NCBI GenBank assembly: GCA_019057975.1
Contig: JAHLWJ010000301.1
Span: forward strand, 1 to 5,733
DNA length: 5,733 bases
Origin: Promethearchaeota archaeon
Lineage (GTDB): Archaea; Asgardarchaeota; Lokiarchaeia; Sigynarchaeales; SOKP01
Direction: 5' to 3'
Shown: positions 1 to 5,391 of the stretch, one piece after another
How the letters are laid out: each line of letters opens with the position of its first letter
Position numbering within the stretch: the first letter of the stretch is position 1
Position numbers and translations under genes: made by a program
Notes under the pieces: generated by a model
Databases searched by the model: none
Told to the model about the DNA's origin: nothing
The model's input: the letters and a program-made list of their open reading frames with translations, nothing else

Positions 1-1
1 T

Positions 2-79
2 TAAGTAGGAATTAAAATCTATTGAAGGAGTGATAACATTCGCAAGTAACATCTCGGGATTTTGACCTAATTGAATCTA
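2..79 (-). pseudogene. In-frame continuation of the platform gene beyond the TAG codon
   Basis: Reading on past the TAG at 79-77 in the same frame gives 25 further codons without a stop, up to the left edge. They include 'IQLGQNPEMLLANV' and then 'TPSIDFNSYL'. A short helix ending in Gly, then an acidic/Pro-Glu pair and a small-residue helix, is what I expect after the 'EFRKIL' helix of archaeal T2SSF domains, where the position of the stop is normally a basic or polar residue. So the TAG sits inside one conserved domain and not at a natural C-terminus. One base change (AAG or CAG to TAG) would explain it. Whether it is a real nonsense mutation, an assembly error or a recoded codon cannot be decided here. 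The rest of the gene lies outside the window. Confidence 0.6.
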
Positions 80-541
80 GTTTAATATTTTTCTGAATTC
101 TTTCTTAATTGGAAGGTTATAGTCCGAAATTAGTCTGATAAAATTAATAGGTAAATCAGCACTGTTTCCAACGGATTTTTGTATAAGTGAAAAATAAATT
201 CTAATAACATAAACAAAGGCATTCAATTGATTCTCCTTCTTTAGTATCTCTTTGTAGAACTTATTATTGAAGCTGTAAGAAAAAAATAAGGAGAATATTA
301 AGGAATAAGAAAAAATTTGGACAAGATTGAATATCAATAGAAAATTAGAAGTAATGAATATTGAAATGAATGAAATTAAAAATACAATAAAGCTAGCTTT
401 GTTAATATCATTCTCATGGAGATTGTATTCTTTTTCATACATTAATTTGTATCTGGTATCTAATTTTCTAAATCTGAATCTGGGGATATTATATGGATGA
501 ATTTTTTGGGATAAAATTATCAATCTATTAGTAAAACTCAT
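77..541 (-). CDS. T2SSF/TadC-like pilus platform membrane protein, N-terminal part, ended by an in-frame TAG
   Basis: This is the N-terminal 154 residues of an integral membrane platform protein of the GspF/TadC/archaeal FlaJ type, which anchors the assembly ATPase and the growing filament in the cytoplasmic membrane. A basic cytoplasmic N-terminus (about 1-48) is followed by two adjacent hydrophobic segments (about 50-66 and 67-90), then a charged linker and the start of a T2SSF-like helical domain from about 105. The domain is cut at 'EFRKILN' by a TAG stop, although the frame continues with matching sequence to the window edge. Archaeal platform proteins are usually several hundred residues, so 154 is far too short. 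The ATG at 541 lies 20 bases after the pilin-like gene, and an in-frame TAA at 580-578 limits upstream extension. The family call rests on domain layout, the continuation and the neighbouring ATPase; sequence similarity could not be tested. Confidence 0.62.
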   Translation of the reverse strand: MSFTNRLIILSQKIHPYNIPRFRFRKLDTRYKLMYEKEYNLHENDINKASFIVFLISFISIFITSNFLLIFNLVQIFSYSLIFSLFFSYSFNNKFYKEILKKENQLNAFVYVIRIYFSLIQKSVGNSADLPINFIRLISDYNLPIKKEFRKILN

Positions 542-561
542 AGTAGATCTATAACTCTCAT

Positions 562-975
562 TTAAATGAATTGAATATTAATATAATTATAATTGCATGA
601 AATATTTAAGATGTATCGAGAAGAAGAGAGGTTAATATATGCACGACTGATGAAAGGTTTCACATATTCATAGATTTTGCATTGCATTTCGCTTTCTATC
701 AAGAAGTTATATTTAACATAATCTTCAGTAAATGTAACATTTAAATTTTTTGGGTATTCAATTTCATTTAAATAAGTTACATGAGGATTCTCAATGATAA
801 AAAGAATTGCTGTATCTACTTCATCAAAAAAGTTATTGTATTTCTCTATATCATTTTTTATAGTGCTGTTAAATTCAGAAATACTAATCATAAATGGATT
901 AATTAGTGAGACAAAAATAAGAAGAATAAATATTCCAAAACCTGTCAATAATGCTTTCTCTAACAGATTTGTCAT
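562..975 (-). CDS. Small pilin-like protein with class III signal peptide
   Basis: I do not recognise a named family. The 137-residue protein begins with a short N-terminus followed by K7-A8-L9-L10 and a hydrophobic helix of about 20 residues (9-28). A Lys/Arg then Gly/Ala directly before a hydrophobic stretch is the pattern cut by archaeal prepilin peptidase, so cleavage after A8 would leave a mature subunit of 129 residues. The rest looks like a small extracellular domain with two cysteines (C99, C127) that could form a disulfide, and four N-glycosylation sequons (N36, N79, N115, N124); the A+T-rich code inflates Asn, so these may be chance. It lies between the ATPase and platform genes, 16 and 20 bases away, which fits a filament or minor pilin role. 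An in-frame TGA just upstream of the ATG fixes the start. Only a weak ATGAT lies before it. It could instead be a non-pilin membrane-anchored accessory protein. Confidence 0.6.
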   Translation of the reverse strand: MTNLLEKALLTGFGIFILLIFVSLINPFMISISEFNSTIKNDIEKYNNFFDEVDTAILFIIENPHVTYLNEIEYPKNLNVTFTEDYVKYNFLIESEMQCKIYEYVKPFISRAYINLSSSRYILNISCNYNYINIQFI

Positions 976-991
976 ATATCATATTAGATAT

Positions 992-3169
992 TTATGAATT
1001 TAAACTACATGAGTTTTTCCAATTTTCCCAAAACACACAAAGAGTCTTAACATTTGTTAACGAATAAAACGATAGTTGATCAAATAATTCGATTAACTTA
1101 TAAATATCTAGTTTATCGATTTGTTGAAGTGTTTTAAAGACATCTTGATAAAGCTCAAACAATGTTTGGAATTTATCTTGAGAAATATCCTCGGATTTTC
1201 GTATTTGTTCAACTAAATTTGATACGTACAAAGATTTAAAAGCACTCCAATTTTTTAGATGAGGGTCGAACTTGAAAAGAGTGTTATAAATTTTATTAGT
1301 TTCAACTATATTGTTTTTCATCTCTACTATCGAGGCGATAATTCTTCTTTGTCGATTCTTCTTCATTAAAATTAATAGCCCTAAATCACTTAAACATGAA
1401 ATGTGAATCTTAAAGTGATGTATAATTCTATTTAGAAACGAATCAATATTGTTAGAATGAATTGTTTGAAAACCTTTTAAACCCGCTGCTAAACAGTGGA
1501 ATAGTGCTTCAGCTTCCTCTTTAGTTAATATTTCGCCTAAATAAATAATATCAGGAGTACGATGGAGCAAATTTTTAATTTGATTTTGCTTAGATGTTTG
1601 ATGTGTTGATTGTTCTTCAAGAGAATCCACCTGGTATTTTAATTGATGTCTTTGATACTGTGATTGATTTAACGATTCAATTATATTTTCCACATATATT
1701 TTTCGAAATTCTTTAGGCGTTAATAGATCTAATGCATTAATTAAAGTTGTTTTTCCGGTATCTGTTTCACCAGTAACCGTTATGTTGACCCTCCTTAAAA
1801 TCAGAAAATATAAAAAAGCAGAAATCGTGGGATTAAGAGTGCCATTTTTCAGTAAATCTTGAATTGTATATATATTTTTATTTAATTTTCTTATATCTAA
1901 TGCGAAATTGTATAACTGAACTGGCCCTACATCGATAGCAAATCTACAATAGAAGTATTTGTTTTTAATAACAATTTTAATACTTGGATTTGAAAAATCA
2001 AGTCTTCTTCCACTGTATAACCTTAGAAATGTTTTTAATCTCTCAATATCGTTTAAATCTAATTTTATATCAGTTCTACAGCGCCCAAATTTCTGGTGGT
2101 TAATATAAACCTTTTCCTTTGGAGAATCTAAAAAAATTTCTTCAATTTGATCGTCTATCAATAAAGGAAAAATTTTTTCTATTTTTAATTTATGCAAAGC
2201 AGAAACAAATGATATGCTTTCTATTTCGTTTTCAGAAAGTTTGTATTTAGAAGCTAAATAATGCTTAGCATTCATTTGATACAAGCTTATTAATTCCTCT
2301 AGAGGAATAATCTTATCAGAGTCAAGAAGCTTTAAGTTGTTCTTCGCGTCTTTTACAATCTTTTTAAAGAAATCTTCTTCTCCAATAGATTGAAATGAAA
2401 ATTTAACAACATAATGTTTCTCGTATTCGTTAATTACATCAAAAATGAGAATTTGAAAAATATCATTCTTTTCGATACTGTATGTTTCAATCAAATCACT
2501 TCCTGATGTAATAAAAGAATTTTTGGTGAATTTATTGGTTATGGAAGCAATAGGTGTCTCAAATATGGTAAGATTATAAAAATTTATGACACTATTGTTT
2601 TCTGTAGAAAATTGTTTGTATTTTTGAATGATATCTAACTTATTTAATACATCTAATATGTTTTCTAAAAGGGTTAAAACTTTTTTAATACATTTTTGAC
2701 AATCAAAATTGATGACTTCTGTTACTTTTAGTTCATTTATTTTATCAAGAATAGAATTGAAAATCGAAATTGGCTCATAAATAGGGCTAGTATCAGTAGA
2801 AAAAGGAAAATTGTATAAAGTTCCAATCCTACAATTAAATTCTTGATATTTGCATTTTATTTTCCTAATGTTATCTATTTTCTTCCAAATCTTTTTAATA
2901 GAACTAATTTTATTAAAAAAACCTAATATGGGTGAAAGCTGATTATATTTAATTAGGTTTTCGTGTTTTTTTACCGAAGTGGTTTTATCTATACTATTTT
3001 TGTTTAAATAAAGATTCTTGAGTACACAGTAAATACATTCACTTGTGAAATTTCTACCTTCTTCTAAATTTGAACAATTTGAACAATTTATTATCAATAT
3101 CTTCTCTTTTTTATCATCTAAAGCATCCTTTACTTGGAAATGGCTTAACTTATCTATTTTCGATGTCAT
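992..3169 (-). CDS. Type II/IV secretion or archaeal pilus assembly ATPase (GspE/PilB/FlaI superfamily)
   Basis: This 725-residue protein is a cytoplasmic hexameric-type ATPase expected to drive assembly of pilus-like filaments through the platform protein encoded downstream. An N-terminal region (about 1-290) carries CxxC pairs at C29/C32, C45/C48 and C157/C160 plus C106 and C113, suggesting a metal-binding module. The N-terminal secretion-ATPase domain follows (about 290-455, including 'FALDIRKLN'). The motor domain has Walker A 'GETDTGKTT' (467-475), a divergent Asp box at 'YVENIIE' (492-498), Walker B 'DIIYLGE' (540-546) and a His box ending in 'TIHSNN' (569-574). A helical C-terminal part (575-725) resembles that of archaeal family members. 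The usual Arg after the Walker B Glu is Leu548, and the first His-box His is Leu564, so activity may be altered. An in-frame TAG directly precedes the ATG, which fixes the start, and no ribosome binding site is seen. The family is secure; the exact system (pilus, archaellum or secretion) is not. Confidence 0.88.
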   Translation of the reverse strand: MTSKIDKLSHFQVKDALDDKKEKILIINCSNCSNLEEGRNFTSECIYCVLKNLYLNKNSIDKTTSVKKHENLIKYNQLSPILGFFNKISSIKKIWKKIDNIRKIKCKYQEFNCRIGTLYNFPFSTDTSPIYEPISIFNSILDKINELKVTEVINFDCQKCIKKVLTLLENILDVLNKLDIIQKYKQFSTENNSVINFYNLTIFETPIASITNKFTKNSFITSGSDLIETYSIEKNDIFQILIFDVINEYEKHYVVKFSFQSIGEEDFFKKIVKDAKNNLKLLDSDKIIPLEELISLYQMNAKHYLASKYKLSENEIESISFVSALHKLKIEKIFPLLIDDQIEEIFLDSPKEKVYINHQKFGRCRTDIKLDLNDIERLKTFLRLYSGRRLDFSNPSIKIVIKNKYFYCRFAIDVGPVQLYNFALDIRKLNKNIYTIQDLLKNGTLNPTISAFLYFLILRRVNITVTGETDTGKTTLINALDLLTPKEFRKIYVENIIESLNQSQYQRHQLKYQVDSLEEQSTHQTSKQNQIKNLLHRTPDIIYLGEILTKEEAEALFHCLAAGLKGFQTIHSNNIDSFLNRIIHHFKIHISCLSDLGLLILMKKNRQRRIIASIVEMKNNIVETNKIYNTLFKFDPHLKNWSAFKSLYVSNLVEQIRKSEDISQDKFQTLFELYQDVFKTLQQIDKLDIYKLIELFDQLSFYSLTNVKTLCVFWENWKNSCSLNS

Positions 3170-3181
3170 CTAAATTATTTG

Positions 3182-3199
3182 TTTAAATCTAAATTTAAA
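3182..3199. repeat. Short inverted repeat in the divergent promoter region
   Basis: TTTAAAT (3182-3188) and ATTTAAA (3193-3199) are perfect inverted copies separated by CTAA. They overlap the proposed minus-strand TATA element of the ATPase gene. The site could be an operator or a pair of opposed TATA-like boxes, but a 7-base A/T-only palindrome is easily produced by chance here. Confidence 0.3.
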
Positions 3200-3290
3200 A
3201 AGTCCATTTTTATTAATTTAAGGGAATTGAATGTTATTTCTGAATGAAAAACTTTTTTTATTGTGATAAATTTAACATTTTATATTTAAA

Positions 3291-3296
3291 GTGATT
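3291..3296 (+). promoter_or_regulatory. Ribosome binding site of uL3 (GTGATT)
   Basis: GTGAT pairs with the ATCAC of the usual 16S rRNA 3' end (GGATCACCTCC). It lies five bases before the ATG. Because it pairs with the inner part of the anti-Shine-Dalgarno sequence, the short gap corresponds to a normal distance for a GGAGG core. The same hexamer precedes uL4. Confidence 0.55.
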
Positions 3297-3300
3297 ATTC

Positions 3301-4320
3301 ATGGGACACCGTAAAAAACACGCACCAAGGCATGGCTCTTTAGCATTTCTTCCAAGAAAAAGAGCTGCACAACCTAAAGGCCGGGTAAGACACTGGTTAG
3401 ATGCGTCTGATAATATTACATTTCTAGGATATGCTGGTTTCAAGGCAGGTATGACACATATTACTTATATTGAAGATCAGAAAAACAGCCCCTATTTTGG
3501 AAAAGAACTAATGAAACCTGTTACGGTCGTTGAAGTACCACCTCTGATTTTGATTGGTATAAGGGTGTATAATGAAGATGATTATGGTAGATATATCGTA
3601 GGAGATATTTTTTCACCCGAATTGAATGATTATCTTAGTCGAAAGATTACCCTTCCAATTAAAGAACAATATGATTTTGAAGGGAATAAAGAAAAACTAT
3701 TAAACGCCCTTAGTTACAACAGCCAAATTAGAGGAATTTTTCAAACTCAACCCCATCTCACATCTTTACCAAGGAAAAAGCCAGATCTTATTGAAATTAA
3801 ATTAAATTCCATTGGAAATCCAAAGGATGAATTTGCTTATGCTCTAAATTTACTAGGAAAAGAAATTAAGGCTAGAGACATGTTAACCGAAGGAGAGCTA
3901 GTCGATATATTATCAGTCACAAAGGGAAAGGGATTCCAAGGTCCCGTGAAAAGATTTGGTGTTAAAATATTAACAAGGAAAAACAGTAAAATAAGGAGAG
4001 CTGTTGCCTGCATTGGTCCATGGCATCCTGCTAGAGTACTTTATACCGTTCCACGTCCAGGACAATTAGGGTTTCATCAGAGGACGGAATATCATAAGAG
4101 AATTATGGTAATCGGAGAAAATGAAGAAGAAATCAATCCAAAGGGAGGTTTTGTTAAATATGGAAATGTTAATGGAGATTATCTTCTTCTATTAGGCTCT
4201 ATACCTGGACCAAAAAATCGATTAGTAAGAATAAGAAAAACAATAAGACCTAGAAAATCCTTTACGATTAAATCACCTGAGATAACATTTATTAGTAGGG
4301 AAAGTCAACAAAGAAAATAA
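3301..4320 (+). CDS. rpl3: Large subunit ribosomal protein uL3 (L3)
   Basis: uL3 binds 23S rRNA early in assembly and extends loops to the peptidyl transferase centre. At 339 residues it has the usual archaeal length and all expected blocks: basic N-terminus 'APRHGSLAFLPRKRA' (8-22), 'GYAGFKAGMTH' (43-53), the core 'TKGKGFQGPVKRFG' (207-220), the loop 'ACIGPWHPARV' (236-246) with W241 at the tip matching the W-finger Trp (W255 in yeast), 'GQLGFHQRTEY' (254-264) and 'GGFVKYGNVNGDY' (282-294). The N-terminus and the W-finger loop are eukaryote-like, while 'GFHQRTEY' and 'GSIPGPKNRLVR' are archaeal, a mix suggestive of Asgard archaea. It is the first gene of the cluster, followed 17 bases later by uL4, and is divergent from the pilus ATPase. 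The ATG is supported by the upstream GTGATT and by homology beginning at the first residues. Confidence 0.97.
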   Translation: MGHRKKHAPRHGSLAFLPRKRAAQPKGRVRHWLDASDNITFLGYAGFKAGMTHITYIEDQKNSPYFGKELMKPVTVVEVPPLILIGIRVYNEDDYGRYIVGDIFSPELNDYLSRKITLPIKEQYDFEGNKEKLLNALSYNSQIRGIFQTQPHLTSLPRKKPDLIEIKLNSIGNPKDEFAYALNLLGKEIKARDMLTEGELVDILSVTKGKGFQGPVKRFGVKILTRKNSKIRRAVACIGPWHPARVLYTVPRPGQLGFHQRTEYHKRIMVIGENEEEINPKGGFVKYGNVNGDYLLLLGSIPGPKNRLVRIRKTIRPRKSFTIKSPEITFISRESQQRK

Positions 4321-4329
4321 TATAAGATT

Positions 4330-4335
4330 GTGATT
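4330..4335 (+). promoter_or_regulatory. Ribosome binding site of uL4 (GTGATT)
   Basis: This is the same GTGATT as before uL3, in the 17-base uL3-uL4 spacer and two bases before the ATG (three from the GTGAT core). It pairs with the inner part of the archaeal 16S rRNA tail and supports the ATG at 4338. Confidence 0.5.
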
Positions 4336-4337
4336 CT

Positions 4338-5126
4338 ATGGAAAAAGTTAATGTTTATGATCTAGATGGCAACAAGAAAAATCTAGTTGATATGCCGCAT
4401 TTGTTCAATGTTAAGCCTCGAAGGGATCTTGTTCAGCTAGCAAGTGCAGTTTCTTCAAGTAGAAATAAACAAATTCAAGGAAGAAATAAAAGGGCAGGTT
4501 TAAGAAATACCGCTGAAGGTTGGGGAACAGGTCATGGAATGTCAAGAGCCCCACGTATTAAAGGTTCTGGGTTCCCTACGTCTCGAAATGTAGGGAGAGT
4601 CCCTTTTGCAAAGGGAGGGAGAAGAGCTCACCCCATAAAAACAGATAAAATTGTTGAAAAAAAATTAAACAAAAAAATTAACAAGTTATCTATAATTTCT
4701 GCGATATCTGCTTCTGGTAATCAAGAATGGGTGAAAAAACGGGGTCATATAATTAAAAACATTCCTGAAATTCCTTTAGTGATCGATGATAAAATACAAA
4801 CAGTTAAGAAAACTAAATTTCTGTATTCAATCCTTACAGAACTAGGATTAGCAGAAGATTTGATTCGAGCAAAAAAAGGAAAAAAAATTAGAGCTGGAAA
4901 AGGGAAGAGACGGGGGCGAAAATATAAAAATAAGAAGAGCGTTTTAATCGTAATTAAGGAAGATTTCGGAGTAATTAAAGCATCAAGAAATATTCCGGGT
5001 TTAGATGTTATAAAAATTGAAAACTTGTCAATCGCAAATTTAGCACCTGGAGGGTTACTAGGGCGATTAAGTTTATGGACTCAGTCAGCTTTTAGTGAAT
5101 TAGAAAGGTACGAGGTGTTAGTTTAG
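4338..5126 (+). CDS. rpl4: Large subunit ribosomal protein uL4 (L4, archaeal L1e type)
   Basis: uL4 binds 23S rRNA, and its extended loop lines the constriction of the peptide exit tunnel. The 262 residues match the archaeal/eukaryotic form: N-terminal strand 'VYDLDG' (6-11), the long basic loop with '[20 protein letters not shown]' (52-71) and 'GGRRAHP' (93-99), then '[11 protein letters not shown]' (141-151), the basic block '[15 protein letters not shown]' (183-197), 'KASRNIPG' (214-221) and '[17 protein letters not shown]' (236-252). The 'APGG' resembles the eukaryotic protein. It ends in TAG, one base before the TTG start of uL23, so the two are translationally close. A TAA follows in the same frame after five sense codons, so readthrough would add only six residues. 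The ATG is supported by the GTGATT site. Confidence 0.97.
   Translation: MEKVNVYDLDGNKKNLVDMPHLFNVKPRRDLVQLASAVSSSRNKQIQGRNKRAGLRNTAEGWGTGHGMSRAPRIKGSGFPTSRNVGRVPFAKGGRRAHPIKTDKIVEKKLNKKINKLSIISAISASGNQEWVKKRGHIIKNIPEIPLVIDDKIQTVKKTKFLYSILTELGLAEDLIRAKKGKKIRAGKGKRRGRKYKNKKSVLIVIKEDFGVIKASRNIPGLDVIKIENLSIANLAPGGLLGRLSLWTQSAFSELERYEVLV
5112..5117 (+). promoter_or_regulatory. Ribosome binding site of uL23 inside the uL4 3' end (GAGGTG)
   Basis: GAGGTG lies ten bases before the TTG at 5128 and inside the last codons of uL4. It pairs with CACCTC of the 16S rRNA tail and is the main reason to accept the non-ATG start of uL23. Confidence 0.65.
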
Positions 5127-5127
5127 C

Positions 5128-5391
5128 TTGGAAAGTTATTATAAGATTATTCAAAGGCCCTTGATAACTGAAAAAACCTTCGATATTATTGAGAGGGAAA
5201 ATAAGTTAGTTTTTATAGTTAATAAAAAAGCTAATAAAAGCCAGATAAAGCAAGCAATAGAGAAAATACATAATGTCAAAGTGATCAAAGTGAATACAAT
5301 CATAACACCTAAGGGGGAAAAAAAAGCTTTAATTAAACTCCACCCAAATTATTCTGCTCAAGATATCGCTATCGATTTAGGCATTTTTTAA
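5128..5391 (+). CDS. rpl23: Large subunit ribosomal protein uL23 (L23), TTG start
   Basis: uL23 sits at the exit of the ribosomal tunnel, where it binds domain III of 23S rRNA and contacts targeting factors such as SRP. The 87 residues are the normal archaeal length and form the small alpha/beta fold. It has the signature '[11 protein letters not shown]' (7-17), the helix '[18 protein letters not shown]' (35-52), the strand '[17 protein letters not shown]' (55-71) and an archaeal-style end '[12 protein letters not shown]' (76-87). There is no ATG near the expected N-terminus. The TTG at 5128 places the first residues exactly where family members begin and is preceded by GAGGTG. The gene starts one base after the uL4 stop. 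It is the last plus-strand gene visible; its final 15 bases are overlapped by the convergent gene, and uL2, which often follows, is absent. Confidence 0.95.
   Translation: MESYYKIIQRPLITEKTFDIIERENKLVFIVNKKANKSQIKQAIEKIHNVKVIKVNTIITPKGEKKALIKLHPNYSAQDIAIDLGIF
5318..5325 (-). terminator. Possible T-tract terminator for the convergent gene, inside uL23
   Basis: A run of eight A on the plus strand reads as eight T on the minus strand, about 50 bases after the stop of the convergent gene. It could end that transcript. It also encodes part of uL23 (the 'GEKKA' lysines), so its presence may only reflect coding needs. Confidence 0.25.

Larger units (their letters stand above)
3170..3300. promoter_or_regulatory. 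Divergent intergenic promoter region between the pilus and ribosomal units
   Basis: This 131-bp, very A+T-rich gap must hold the promoters for both directions. On the minus strand a TTTTTAAATTT element (about 3202-3192) lies roughly 25-30 bases before the ATPase ATG, the distance expected from an archaeal TATA box to a start site at or next to the ATG. That would give a leaderless mRNA and fits the missing ribosome binding site. On the plus strand a GAAAAA followed by CTTTTTTTA (3246-3260) could be a BRE/TATA pair giving a leader of about 15-20 bases for uL3, long enough for the GTGATT site. The TATA assignments come from spacing only and are weak in such A+T-rich DNA. Confidence 0.4.

Noticed and set aside
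77..79. Pyrrolysine as the default reading of the TAG
   Set aside because: Nothing in the window shows pyl genes or a suppressor tRNA, uL4 appears to use TAG as a normal stop, and a single-base error or mutation is simpler. It is kept only as one of three options.
794..997. 67-codon plus-strand reading frame
   Set aside because: It lies wholly opposite the pilin-like gene and the end of the ATPase gene, has no ribosome binding site, and its sequence is the low-complexity product expected from the antisense of an A+T-rich membrane-helix gene.
3173..3217. N-terminal extension of the ATPase upstream of its ATG
   Set aside because: A TAG directly before the ATG and a TAA at 3220-3218 close the frame, and no start codon lies between them, so the region is intergenic.
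3279..3291. TTTATATTTAAAG as the uL3 TATA box
   Set aside because: It looks like a TATA box but is only about 10-20 bases from the ATG, so transcription would begin inside the coding region and the GTGATT site would not be in the mRNA.
3258..3443. 61-codon minus-strand reading frame
   Set aside because: It is antisense to the strongly conserved N-terminus of uL3, which explains the open frame and its unusual Cys/Arg/Pro-rich composition.
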